Assembly: GCF_000336755.1 (NCBI RefSeq)
Contig: NZ_AOLK01000022.1
Coordinates: 108,277-172,276 of the forward strand
DNA: 64,000 nucleotides
Direction of reading: 5' to 3'
Origin: Haloferax elongans ATCC BAA-1513
GTDB lineage: Archaea; Halobacteriota; Halobacteria; Halobacteriales; Haloferacaceae
Shown here one piece after another: positions 10,995-19,312 of the stretch. Under the pieces are notes generated by a model, which was given only the letters and a program-made list of their open reading frames with translations, ran no database searches and was not told where the DNA came from. Positions within the stretch are counted from its first letter, which is position 1, and each line of letters opens with the position of its first letter. A program made the position numbers and the translations under genes.

Positions 10995-12335
10995 ATGCAC
11001 GGTCTCAACCGACGACGTTTCCTCAAAGGAGCAGGCACGGCAGGCGTTGCTGGACTCACTGGACTCTCCGGGTGTACAGGCAGTCTCGGCGGCGGCGGCA
11101 CGACGACAATCAAGTTCTGGCACGCGATGGGCGGTGACACGGCGAAGTTGCTCGACAATATGGGTTCGGACTTCGAATCCCAGACCGAGGGCATCGAACT
11201 CGACGTGGCCTCGAAAGGGAGTTACCGTGAGACGCTGAACGCGACGACCTCTGCGGTGAAAGCCGGGAACCCGCCCGCAGTCTCTCAGATTTTCGAGGTC
11301 GGGACGCAACTCGCAATCGACAGTGGTGCGTTCGTCCCCGTCGAGGAAATCATCCCGTCGGACCGCATCGACTACGACCAGTATCTCGACTCGGTGATGA
11401 ACTACTACCGCATCGACGGGACGCTCAACTCGATGCCGTTCAACTCCTCGAACCCGGTTCTCTACTACAACAAGGATGCCTTCGAGGCGGCCGGACTCGA
11501 CCCCGAGTCGCCACCGAAGACGTTCGAGGAAGTCCGTGCGGCCTCTGAAGCGCTCGTCGCGAACGCGGACGTAGAGAAAGGAATCACGTTCGCCAACCAC
11601 TCGTGGTTCGTCGAGCAGTGGTTCGCAGAGCAGGACGCGCTGCTCGTCGGAAAGCAGAACGGCCGCGCTGGGACGCCGACGAAGGCTAATCTGACGAGCG
11701 ACGCCTCGCGGAACATCTTCGAATGGTGGGCCGACATGTACGACGAGGGCTACTACCTCAACCCCGGCGTCGAAGCGTGGAGCGCAGCGGACCAGGCGTT
11801 CCTCTCGGGGAAGACCGGCATGCACATCACCTCCACCTCGGGAATCACGTCTCTGACCACCGGTGGCAAAGAAAATGGCTTCGAAGTCGGCGTCGATTAC
11901 CTGCCCGTTCCGAACGGGTCTCGAAACGGTGTGGTCATCGGTGGGGCGTCGCTGTGGGTCCCCTCGGGCCTCTCGGACGCCCAGCAGGAAGCCGCCGCCG
12001 AGTTCCTTCTGTGGCTGACCCAGCCCGAACAGCAGGTTCGCTGGCACAAGGGCACCGGCTACTTCCCAATTCACTCCGGAGCCGTCGACACCCTCGAAAA
12101 CGACGGCTGGTTCGACGAGAACCCCAACTACGTCACGGCCTTCGAGCAACTCCAAGAGACGAAAGACAGCCCCGCCACCCGTGGGGCGGTCATGGGACCG
12201 TTCCTGAAGACCCGGACCATCATCGAGGAGGGGTACGTCTCGATGATTCAGGGAACCCCGGTGGACGACGCGCTTTCGAACATGGACTCCAAGGTCGAGT
12301 CTGAACTCGAAGCGCACGCCGAGAAGACCAACTGA
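10995..12335 (+). CDS. ugpB: ABC transporter substrate-binding lipoprotein, glycerol-3-phosphate type
   Basis: The extracellular solute-binding protein of a CUT1 (family 1) ABC importer, 446 residues. The N terminus has a Tat signal RRRFLKGAG followed by a lipobox ending in LSGCTG (Cys near residue 27). It is thus exported folded and lipid-anchored, the usual haloarchaeal route. The mature part has the two-lobe sugar-binding fold with KFWHAMGG near its start. Together with the adjacent glycerophosphodiesterase it fits sn-glycerol-3-phosphate or glycerophosphodiester uptake; a sugar is the alternative. First gene of ugpB-A-E-C. Confidence 0.85.
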   Translation: MHGLNRRRFLKGAGTAGVAGLTGLSGCTGSLGGGGTTTIKFWHAMGGDTAKLLDNMGSDFESQTEGIELDVASKGSYRETLNATTSAVKAGNPPAVSQIFEVGTQLAIDSGAFVPVEEIIPSDRIDYDQYLDSVMNYYRIDGTLNSMPFNSSNPVLYYNKDAFEAAGLDPESPPKTFEEVRAASEALVANADVEKGITFANHSWFVEQWFAEQDALLVGKQNGRAGTPTKANLTSDASRNIFEWWADMYDEGYYLNPGVEAWSAADQAFLSGKTGMHITSTSGITSLTTGGKENGFEVGVDYLPVPNGSRNGVVIGGASLWVPSGLSDAQQEAAAEFLLWLTQPEQQVRWHKGTGYFPIHSGAVDTLENDGWFDENPNYVTAFEQLQETKDSPATRGAVMGPFLKTRTIIEEGYVSMIQGTPVDDALSNMDSKVESELEAHAEKTN

Positions 12336-12357
12336 ACGCCTCCACACTCGCATTTCT

Positions 12358-13251
12358 ATGGTACGAGATATTCGCGCGTTCGACGACTCACGAGCGGCGG
12401 CGGTGTTTCTGGCACCGACGCTCGCCGTGTTAGTACTGTTCCTCTACTACCCATCGTTCGAGACGTTCCGGCTCAGTCTCTACGAGACGTTGCTGTTGGG
12501 CCAGCAGACGACGTTCGTCGGCCTCGACAACTTCGTCACGCTCGCCACGTCGCCGGAGTATCACAACAGCCTGTTCGTCTCGTTCGCCTTCGCGGCCGTC
12601 GTGGTCGTCGGGTCGCTGACGATTGCGCTGTTCGTCGCCTACCAACTCTATCGCGTGGACAAGTGGCGGTCCATCTATCTGGTCGCCGCCATCTGGCCGT
12701 ATGCACTTCCACCGGCCGTCGCCGCGACGGTTCTTCTGTTCCTCTTGCACCCGAACCTCGGCGTCATCACCCACTACATCGAGATGATACCCGGCGTCGA
12801 GTTCGACTGGTTCACGAACGGGCCACTCGCCTTCGGCGTCCTCGCCGTCGTCGCCATCTGGAAGCAACTCGGCTACAACATCGTCTTCCTGCTCGCCGCG
12901 CTCCACAACGTCCCGGAGTCGCTGGCGGAGACTTCCCGCCTTGACGGCGTCGGGTCGCTGACGATGCTCCGTGAGGTGTACGTCCCCCTCATCTCGCCCA
13001 CGCTCGGTTTCCTCGTCGTCATGGACACCATCTACGCGTTCTTCGCGACGTTCCCGCTCGTAGACCTGATGACCAGTGGCGGCCCGAACGGGGCGACGAA
13101 CCTCCTCATCTTCAAACTCTACCGCGACGCGTTCGAGTTCAACAGCCTCGGTCTCGCCTCGGCGGAGTCCATCGTCCTCTTCGGTATCGTCTCGATACTG
13201 ATGTTGGCACAACTGAAACTGACGGGCGAATACGCCCACTACGGGGCCTAA
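12358..13251 (+). CDS. ugpA: ABC transporter permease, UgpA type
   Basis: A membrane permease of 297 residues with six predicted transmembrane segments, MalF/UgpA branch of CUT1 importers. The ATPase-contact EAA loop is present in the form ETSRLDGVGSLTMLREVYVPLI (about residues 190-212). It lies 22 nt after ugpB and one base before ugpE. It forms the membrane channel with UgpE and takes substrate from the lipoprotein. Confidence 0.9.
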   Translation: MVRDIRAFDDSRAAAVFLAPTLAVLVLFLYYPSFETFRLSLYETLLLGQQTTFVGLDNFVTLATSPEYHNSLFVSFAFAAVVVVGSLTIALFVAYQLYRVDKWRSIYLVAAIWPYALPPAVAATVLLFLLHPNLGVITHYIEMIPGVEFDWFTNGPLAFGVLAVVAIWKQLGYNIVFLLAALHNVPESLAETSRLDGVGSLTMLREVYVPLISPTLGFLVVMDTIYAFFATFPLVDLMTSGGPNGATNLLIFKLYRDAFEFNSLGLASAESIVLFGIVSILMLAQLKLTGEYAHYGA

Positions 13252-13252
13252 C

Positions 13253-14113
13253 ATGGCGGTCGAAGATTCCTCTATCACGTCGGAGTCGGCGACCGTCGGA
13301 CTTCCGGACACGCTGTGGGTTCACCTTTCGCTCGTCGTCTCCATCGTTCTCATGGGTGCGCCCTTGCTCCTCGCGTTGCTGATGAGCACCCAGTCGACCG
13401 CCCAGATTTACGACGTGACGAACCTCGCTCCCGGCGGGCACGCTCTCGAAAACTACCAAAGCGCCCTCTTCGAGTACGACCTCGCGCGGTACATCGTCAA
13501 CTCGTTCGTGATGTCGATTATCGTCGTCGTCGGGAAGGTGTCGCTGTCGCTGCTGGCGGCGCTGGCTATCGTCTACTACGACTTCCCGTACAAGGACGCT
13601 ATCTTCGCGTTCGTCCTCTTGACGTTGCTCCTCCCGGTTCCGGTTCGTATCGTCCCGCTTTTCGAACTCATGGCCGACCTCGGCTGGGCGAACTCGATGC
13701 TCGCTATCACCGGACCGTACATCGCCAGCGCGACGGCGGTGTTCCTGTTCCGACAGCACTTCCTGAGCATCCCCTCGTCGCTCGTGGAGACGGCCAGACT
13801 CGACGGCGTCGGTCCCATCGAATTCCTCGTGGACGTACTCGTTCCGATGTCGCGCGGCATGATTGCCGGCGTCTCGGTCATCACGTTCGTCTACGCGTGG
13901 AACCAGTATCTCTGGCCGCTCATCGTCGTCTCCGACCAGCAAAAGCAGGTCGTCCAGGTCGGAATCAGCTATCTCCAAAGTGCCAGTCAGGCAGGCCAGA
14001 CGCAGTGGGGACTCATTATGGCGGGGTCGATACTCGCGCTCAGCGTCCCGCTTGTCGTCCTCGTCGCCCTGCATCGACCGCTCCTCGAAACATTCGCGCT
14101 CCAACAGAAGTGA
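13253..14113 (+). CDS. ugpE: ABC transporter permease, UgpE type
   Basis: The second permease, 286 residues, of the MalG/UgpE branch, with six predicted membrane segments. The EAA loop reads ETARLDGVGPIEFLVDVLVPMSR (about residues 180-203). The gene starts one base after the ugpA stop, so translation is probably coupled, and it ends one base before the ATPase gene. The second subunit of the heterodimeric channel. Confidence 0.9.
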   Translation: MAVEDSSITSESATVGLPDTLWVHLSLVVSIVLMGAPLLLALLMSTQSTAQIYDVTNLAPGGHALENYQSALFEYDLARYIVNSFVMSIIVVVGKVSLSLLAALAIVYYDFPYKDAIFAFVLLTLLLPVPVRIVPLFELMADLGWANSMLAITGPYIASATAVFLFRQHFLSIPSSLVETARLDGVGPIEFLVDVLVPMSRGMIAGVSVITFVYAWNQYLWPLIVVSDQQKQVVQVGISYLQSASQAGQTQWGLIMAGSILALSVPLVVLVALHRPLLETFALQQK

Positions 14114-14114
14114 C

Positions 14115-15293
14115 ATGACTGCAATCGAACTCGACTCAGTGACGAAACGATTCGAAGACGTGACCGCCGTCGACGGCATCTCCCTCGCGGTCGAACCCGG
14201 CGAGTTCCTCGTCCTCGTCGGGCCGTCCGGCTGCGGGAAATCGACGACGCTCCGAATGATTGCCGGTCTCGAAACCGTCTCCGACGGCTCCCTCGAAATC
14301 GGCGGCGAGCGAGTCAACGGCGTCGAACCGAAGGACCGCGATGTGGCGATGGTGTTCCAGAACTACGCGCTGTTCCCGCATATGACCGCCGAGCGCAACA
14401 TGACCTTCGGCGCGGACGCCGCCCGCGACATCTCCGAGTCGGAACTCTCGAAGCGGGCGGCCGAGGGGGCCGAGATGCTCGGTATCGAAGACCTGCTGGA
14501 CCGCAAACCGGCCGCGCTCTCCGGTGGCGAGCGCCAGCGCGTCGCTATCGGCCGCGCGCTCGTCCGCGAGCCCTCGGTCTTCCTGATGGACGAGCCGCTT
14601 TCGAACCTCGACGCGAAGCTCCGCATCCAGATGCGGACGGAACTCGCCTCGCTCCATCGCCGCCTCCAGACGACGACGGTCTACGTTACCCACGACCAGA
14701 CCGAGGCGATGACACTCGGCGACCGCGTCGCCGTGATGAACGACGGCCACGCCGAGCAGGTTGCTCCGCCGCAGGAACTCTACGACCGACCCGCGACCCG
14801 GTTTGTCGCGGAGTTCATCGGCGAACCCGCGATGAACGTCTTCCCGGTCGAAGTCCGCGGCGACGCCGTCGTCCACGACACCGGTCTCGAAGTCCCCATC
14901 GCGGCGGGCGAGATGGCCCTGAAGGGCGACATCGACGCAGCAGACCTTGGCGTCCGACCCGAAGACATCGACATTGCGCCTCTCGACGACGCGTCAGCAG
15001 GCACCTGCACCGCGACTGCCGAAGTGACCGTGACAGAACCCCTCGGCGACAGCCTCCTCGTCCACTGCCAACTCGGCGACGAGACGGTGCAAGTCTCGAC
15101 GACCCCGCGGGCGGCGTTCGACCCCGGTGAACGGGTTGTCCTGACGGTCGATGCCGACCGCTCACACCTGTTCGACCGCGAGACTGGTGAGGCGGTGTAC
15201 CACGCCCCGAACACAGCAGTCGGGTCGTCCGAAGACCGGACGCAGCGCGCCGACGCAGTCGCTCCCGGAGCGGGCGGAGAAGAGATTCAGTAG
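14115..15293 (+). CDS. ugpC: ABC transporter ATP-binding protein, UgpC/MalK type
   Basis: The ATPase subunit (392 residues) that powers the importer. Walker A GPSGCGKST (about residues 36-44), Q-loop VFQNYALFPH, signature LSGGERQRVA and Walker B VFLMDEPLSNLDAKL are all intact. The C-terminal 140 residues form the TOBE/OB regulatory domain typical of MalK and UgpC. The start is the ATG one base after ugpE; the longer open frame overlaps ugpE. The tail of about 25 acidic residues is a common haloarchaeal addition. Last gene of the operon, convergent with rps17e. Confidence 0.92.
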   Translation: MTAIELDSVTKRFEDVTAVDGISLAVEPGEFLVLVGPSGCGKSTTLRMIAGLETVSDGSLEIGGERVNGVEPKDRDVAMVFQNYALFPHMTAERNMTFGADAARDISESELSKRAAEGAEMLGIEDLLDRKPAALSGGERQRVAIGRALVREPSVFLMDEPLSNLDAKLRIQMRTELASLHRRLQTTTVYVTHDQTEAMTLGDRVAVMNDGHAEQVAPPQELYDRPATRFVAEFIGEPAMNVFPVEVRGDAVVHDTGLEVPIAAGEMALKGDIDAADLGVRPEDIDIAPLDDASAGTCTATAEVTVTEPLGDSLLVHCQLGDETVQVSTTPRAAFDPGERVVLTVDADRSHLFDRETGEAVYHAPNTAVGSSEDRTQRADAVAPGAGGEEIQ

Positions 15294-15313
15294 AGAATCG
15301 TCTGTGTCGAAAA

Positions 15314-15502
15314 TTACGCGGCCTGACCGCCCTTCTTGCGGGTGATGTAGCCCGCGATGCGGTTTCGAACGCTCTTCGATTCGACGGTGGTCAGTTGGTC
15401 GACGCTGTCCTTGTTGGTCTCGAAGTCCGTGTTGAACGCCTGCGGGTAGCGCTCCAGCAGGATGTTACCCAACTGCTTGACGTATTTGGGCTTGATTGCC
15501 AT
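15314..15502 (-). CDS. rps17e: 30S ribosomal protein S17e
   Basis: A complete archaeal/eukaryotic-type ribosomal protein of the small subunit, 62 residues. The N terminus MAIKPKYVKQLGN and the core AFNTDFETNKDSVDQL and SVRNRIAGYITRKK are diagnostic. It lies 24 nt downstream of the DUF447 gene of the cofD string. It also has its own TATA-like box (15527-15533 read on the minus strand, about 28 nt upstream of the ATG), so it can be transcribed alone as a leaderless mRNA. Confidence 0.97.
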   Translation of the reverse strand: MAIKPKYVKQLGNILLERYPQAFNTDFETNKDSVDQLTTVESKSVRNRIAGYITRKKGGQAA

Positions 15503-15526
15503 GTCCGAGATTTCCCCGGACGAACA

Positions 15527-16192
15527 CTAAAACGATTCGTTCCGTCTTTCCGCGGCCAACTTGCGCCACCCGGTGTGTTCATCGATGCGTTCGAACGCCT
15601 CGCGCTCGGTCTGACCGCCGCACGCCTCGACGGTCTCTTCGAAGTACGCGAGTCGAGAGAGCAGTTCGTCGGTGTCGAACGCGGGCACGTCGAGTCGGGA
15701 GGCGGCGACCGTCGCGTCGACCACGGCTCCGAACGCCCGGTTGATGGTGAACGGGCGAGTCGCTTCGACTGCCGCCTCCGTGGGTCGAAGCTTCCATTTC
15801 TCCCAGTCGGTTCCGCCGTCGTCACCCGAATCGACCATCTCTACCTCGACTTCGGCCCACGCGTCCGCCGAGTCGAGGACGGGTGTCTCTTCCTCCCAGA
15901 TTGTCATCGCGGCGTCCACGAAGTCACGCGGGTCGGTGACGAACTGGACGACGCCGCCTTCCTGCCGGTGGAAGTTGCGACGGGTTCGGGTGTTTCCCCA
16001 CGTGGTTGCGGTGACAACGTCGTCGTTTGTGTCGGGCGCGTGAAGCCCGAGTGCCGCGAAGTTCCACAGTCCGTTCGGTCCCAGCGTCGCGACGACCGAT
16101 TCGGTGACGCCGCGAAGTTCGACCGGCCACTCGACGGTCCCGTCGGCCTCGCTGTCGTCGCCGTCGCCGCCAGCATCACCAGTGCGGGTCAC
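15527..16192 (-). CDS. DUF447 family protein (flavin-reductase-like fold)
   Basis: A 221-residue protein of the archaeal DUF447 family, whose known fold resembles the FMN-binding split barrel. Recognisable segments are TLGPNGLWNFAALGLHAP, WGNTRTRRNFHRQEGGVVQFVTDP and the C-terminal helical part. The GTG at 16192 overlaps the stop of the CitG-like gene by GTGA, so translation is coupled and the long upstream open frame is not used. Its biochemical role is unknown. The overlap with the CitG-like gene, and of that with the DUS-like and cofD genes, implies a joint function, possibly in flavin or deazaflavin chemistry. Confidence 0.85.
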   Translation of the reverse strand: MTRTGDAGGDGDDSEADGTVEWPVELRGVTESVVATLGPNGLWNFAALGLHAPDTNDDVVTATTWGNTRTRRNFHRQEGGVVQFVTDPRDFVDAAMTIWEEETPVLDSADAWAEVEVEMVDSGDDGGTDWEKWKLRPTEAAVEATRPFTINRAFGAVVDATVAASRLDVPAFDTDELLSRLAYFEETVEACGGQTEREAFERIDEHTGWRKLAAERRNESF

Positions 16193-17043
16193 AGTGGCAC
16201 CCCCCGTTCCAGCGCGACGAACGTCGCCGCACAGACAATATCGGCAGTCGTCCCGGGGTTGATTCCCTCGGCGACGAACTCCTCGGCCAGCGTCTCGGCC
16301 TCGTCGAGGTCGGAGACGGACGCCGCGCGGTCCATCACGTCGCGGGCGACATCCTCGCCGTGATTCGTCACGACGAGCGTGTCTGGCTCCTCGGTGAGAA
16401 GGTCGATAAACGCCCGCGCCACGCGGTCGGTAACTGGGCCCTCGTCGTTGAGGATGGACTCGGCCGCGCGGAACGTTCGGGCGAAGCCGCCGGTCCACTC
16501 CCGCGCGTTCGCATCTCGCTCGGCACTGAGTTCCATGATGTCGGAGAGGGTCAGTCCCTCCGCTCGGAGAGCGGATTCGGCCTCCGAGCCACGCCGAACG
16601 TCGAGGTCCGAGGCGTCTCCCGGTGGGTCGCCCACCGCGACGTCGACGTGCTCGAAGGCTCGGTAGAACGATACCGCATCGTCCACGGTCGTCGCTTCCG
16701 CGGCGCGAGTCGCCCCCTCCGGCGACAAGTCGCCTGCGACCGCGGCCTTCACGAGCGGGACGAGAAGCAGGAGACAGCCGAACTGCGTGTTGCCGCCGCC
16801 TTGTTTGCTCATCCCGGCGACTGCGGTCTCGAACGCTTCTCCGACCGGTGCACCGTCTTCGGCCAGTCGAAGCCCCGCCGCCGAGCCGACAGCCCCGGTC
16901 AGAAAGTGCTCGAAGCAGAGGCCCGAGAGGTCGCGTCGGCGGTCGACGTTCCCGGGTTTTGGCGTCCCGGCGACTTCGAGGAGGAGTGCGAGTTCGGCGT
17001 GTCGGGCAGGTTCAAATCCGCGCTCCGAAACTGGGTTCGACAT
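16189..17043 (-). CDS. Triphosphoribosyl-dephospho-CoA synthase-like (CitG/MdcB family) protein
   Basis: A 284-residue all-helical enzyme of the CitG family (COG1767). The conserved N-terminal LEVAGTPKPGNVDRRRDLSGLCFEHFL and the glycine/Asn-rich SKQGGGNTQFGCLLLL are present. Bacterial CitG joins dephospho-CoA and ATP to make the citrate lyase prosthetic group. No citrate lyase genes are in the window, so a different nucleotide or phosphoribosyl transfer is likely in archaea. ATG at 17043 overlaps the upstream stop (ATGA). The sandwich between a DUS-like barrel and DUF447 suggests a shared pathway. Confidence 0.82.
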   Translation of the reverse strand: MSNPVSERGFEPARHAELALLLEVAGTPKPGNVDRRRDLSGLCFEHFLTGAVGSAAGLRLAEDGAPVGEAFETAVAGMSKQGGGNTQFGCLLLLVPLVKAAVAGDLSPEGATRAAEATTVDDAVSFYRAFEHVDVAVGDPPGDASDLDVRRGSEAESALRAEGLTLSDIMELSAERDANAREWTGGFARTFRAAESILNDEGPVTDRVARAFIDLLTEEPDTLVVTNHGEDVARDVMDRAASVSDLDEAETLAEEFVAEGINPGTTADIVCAATFVALERGVPL

Positions 17044-17834
17044 CAGACGGTCGCCTCCTGCTCGTCGTCCGAATCCGCACGGCTGGCCTGCTCCGCGAAC
17101 CACTCGTCGGTCGCGGCGCGCACGCGCTGGAGCACTTCCGGGTTGTCACTCGGCCGCCCGACGCTCACGGCGTCGGCCCCGTAGTCGAGATACTCACGAA
17201 CCGTCTCGCGGTCGCGGACGCCGTTGTTGGCGATGACGAACAGGTCGGGTGCGGCCGCGACGACATCGGCGACGACCGCCTCGGAGTCCATCGCATCGAC
17301 GTGTATCCAGTTCGCGTCGGCGTCTGCGAGAGCCGCGGCGAGGTCCGAGAGGTCGACGCCCTCGACTTCCGTGCGAACCTTCACGCCCACTTCTGCGCCC
17401 GCTGCTCGCGCCGTTTCGACGTACTCCACGAGTCTGTCGGTGCCGCGGAGGAGCGCCTCTCCGCACCCGACTGCACAGAGTTCGTCTTGGCGGCAGTGGG
17501 CGTTGATTTCGAGGCCTGCACCGTGGTCGGCGCAGACTGACGCTGCGTCTCCAATCGGGTCGACTGTCGTCGCCCGGACGTTGACCGCGGCGAAGATATC
17601 CGGGCCGTCTGCGGCGTCCAATTCGGCCAGCTGTTCGTCGATGAACTCTGTCGGGTCGTCGGTGATGAACTCCGAGCGGTCGCGTGCGACGAGTTCTTCC
17701 GCAGCTTCCTGTGCAGCCTCGTCGATAGCGACGCCGCCGAGGAACGCCGCGCCGACGTACGGGGCGGCAGCACGCGCCCAGTCGGCGTCAGATTCGCCGC
17801 TGAGGCTCGCGACCGCGACGCGAGGGGCGAACAT
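17043..17834 (-). CDS. DUS-like TIM-barrel flavoprotein (tRNA-dihydrouridine synthase homologue)
   Basis: A 263-residue TIM-barrel protein related to dihydrouridine synthases. The catalytic-Cys region INAHCRQDELCAVGCGEALL lines up with the INxxCP...G.aLL motif of Dus enzymes, GVKVRTE with the KIR strand, and VIANNGVRDRET...GADAVSVGR with the C-terminal FMN phosphate loop. It is shorter than most Dus proteins and lacks the C-terminal tRNA-binding helical domain. It may therefore act on a small molecule rather than tRNA. ATG at 17834 shares one base with the cofD stop (TGATG); a GTG one codon earlier is an alternative. Confidence 0.78.
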   Translation of the reverse strand: MFAPRVAVASLSGESDADWARAAAPYVGAAFLGGVAIDEAAQEAAEELVARDRSEFITDDPTEFIDEQLAELDAADGPDIFAAVNVRATTVDPIGDAASVCADHGAGLEINAHCRQDELCAVGCGEALLRGTDRLVEYVETARAAGAEVGVKVRTEVEGVDLSDLAAALADADANWIHVDAMDSEAVVADVVAAAPDLFVIANNGVRDRETVREYLDYGADAVSVGRPSDNPEVLQRVRAATDEWFAEQASRADSDDEQEATV

Positions 17835-18829
17835 CACGACACCTCCGCGAGCGCGTCGGCGACCGCACGGACGACGCGAGCGGCGTCCTCTGGCCCGTCG
17901 ATTCGCGTGTCGGTTTTGACGATTGGCCTGTCGAGATCGGTCCCGTCCTCGTCGTCGAGAACGAACGCGTCCGCGAAGGGGTACGCCTCGGCGACGCCCG
18001 CTGTCGAGGGTTCGTAGCCGGTTCCTTCCATGAGGTCGGCTGCTGGTCCCGAAAAGACGGTATCCTCGACGAACGGTGAGACGGCGACGACCGGCGTCTC
18101 GGCGAGCGCGTCGGCGAAGTCGTCGAGGGCCAGCATCGGGCCGATACTCGTGACCGGGTTCGAGGGGCCGACGACCACGGGGTCCGAGAGCGCGTCGGCA
18201 ACCTCGGGTGTGATTGTCGCCTCGTCGGCACCGCGGAACTCTACGTCCTGAACCTCGGGTTCGGCGCGGTGGTGAACCCAGTACTCCTGAAAGTGCATGA
18301 CGCCCGATTCCTCGGTGTGGATGAGGCTCGCTACTGGGTCGTCGCTCATGGGCAGGAGCGACACGTCAAGGTCGAAGGCGTCCGCGAGCGTCTGTGTGAC
18401 CTCAGTCAGCGAGTTTCCTTCGTCGAGGAGCGAGGTTCGTGTGATGTGGACCGCGCGGTCGCGGTCGCCGATTTCCATGAACTCTGCGACGCCGGAGAAG
18501 CGTCGCCAACGGGCGATATCGCGGCCAGCGGTCTGGGCCTCGGGAGAGAGGTATCGCGGGCCGGATTCGAGGCCCGCCGCGTCGGCGAGGCGGTGGAGTT
18601 CGTCGTCCGTCTCGGTGGTGTCGCCCGCGATGCCCCACCAACGGTCGGTGTCGAGGACGCCGCCACCGGAAAAGAGGACGGTGTCGAGGTCGGGACAGAC
18701 GAGGTGGCCACCGAGTTCGACGTCGTCGCCGGTGTTTGCGACGACTGTCGTCTCGGCGGGGTCGAACACCTCGGCGGCCCCATCGAGGAGTTTGGGGGTG
18801 CCCGTGCCCCCGGCGAGGAACGTTACCAT
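17834..18829 (-). CDS. cofD: 2-phospho-L-lactate transferase (coenzyme F420 biosynthesis)
   Basis: CofD (331 residues) joins the activated phospholactate or phosphoenolpyruvyl guanylyl donor to 7,8-didemethyl-8-hydroxy-5-deazariboflavin, giving F420-0. The N terminus [17 protein letters not shown] is the nucleotide-binding signature. Other family blocks are [22 protein letters not shown] and [17 protein letters not shown]. It is the first gene of a tightly packed string on the minus strand. The downstream genes overlap it or each other, so they probably share its regulation and perhaps its pathway. Confidence 0.95.
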   Translation of the reverse strand: MVTFLAGGTGTPKLLDGAAEVFDPAETTVVANTGDDVELGGHLVCPDLDTVLFSGGGVLDTDRWWGIAGDTTETDDELHRLADAAGLESGPRYLSPEAQTAGRDIARWRRFSGVAEFMEIGDRDRAVHITRTSLLDEGNSLTEVTQTLADAFDLDVSLLPMSDDPVASLIHTEESGVMHFQEYWVHHRAEPEVQDVEFRGADEATITPEVADALSDPVVVGPSNPVTSIGPMLALDDFADALAETPVVAVSPFVEDTVFSGPAADLMEGTGYEPSTAGVAEAYPFADAFVLDDEDGTDLDRPIVKTDTRIDGPEDAARVVRAVADALAEVS

Positions 18830-18920
18830 GCTCCGGCGTAGGGTGACCGGCGGTTTGAAAGTTCCTTCACCGGAGACGGCCGCAGTCGGGGCGTCTGTCA
18901 GCGACCGTCCGCAGTACGAC

Positions 18921-19181
18921 TCACTGGCCGCCGCGATACGCGATAGACCGGTCGAAACCCGACGGTAGCACCTGCCCCGCGACCGACTTGCGGACGAAAT
19001 AGCCGAAGAACCCGGACGTCATCATCGACCCGAGGCCGAACAGCACGAACATGATGCGGCCCGGTGTCGCGCCGGTCAGCACACTCATCCCGGCCCAGTA
19101 CACTGCAAAGAGACCAGAGATGCACGCGAACCCGAGAAGCGTGTATCCAAGGGCGTTCCCGAGTATGGACTTCAGACCCAT
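18921..19181 (-). CDS. Small membrane protein, two transmembrane segments
   Basis: An 86-residue hydrophobic protein with two clear membrane spans (about residues 10-35 and 43-62) and a basic/polar C terminus ([19 protein letters not shown]). No family is recognised. ATG at 19181 starts just before the first span; the open frame reaches 19304, but that part is polar, His/Ser-rich and unlike protein. The gene lies 91 nt upstream of cofD on the same strand and divergent from the HD hydrolase. Confidence 0.65.
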   Translation of the reverse strand: MGLKSILGNALGYTLLGFACISGLFAVYWAGMSVLTGATPGRIMFVLFGLGSMMTSGFFGYFVRKSVAGQVLPSGFDRSIAYRGGQ

Positions 19182-19312
19182 ATTCGGAAACCTCATCCGC
19201 AACTGAAAGGAATTGTGGTGAGGATGACACGATGAGTCGGGGTGCTTCGATCCACGGAGTGCGCTCCGAAGTGAATGGTCGGCTATTTGATGCCAGTCGC
19301 ACAACAGCCGAT

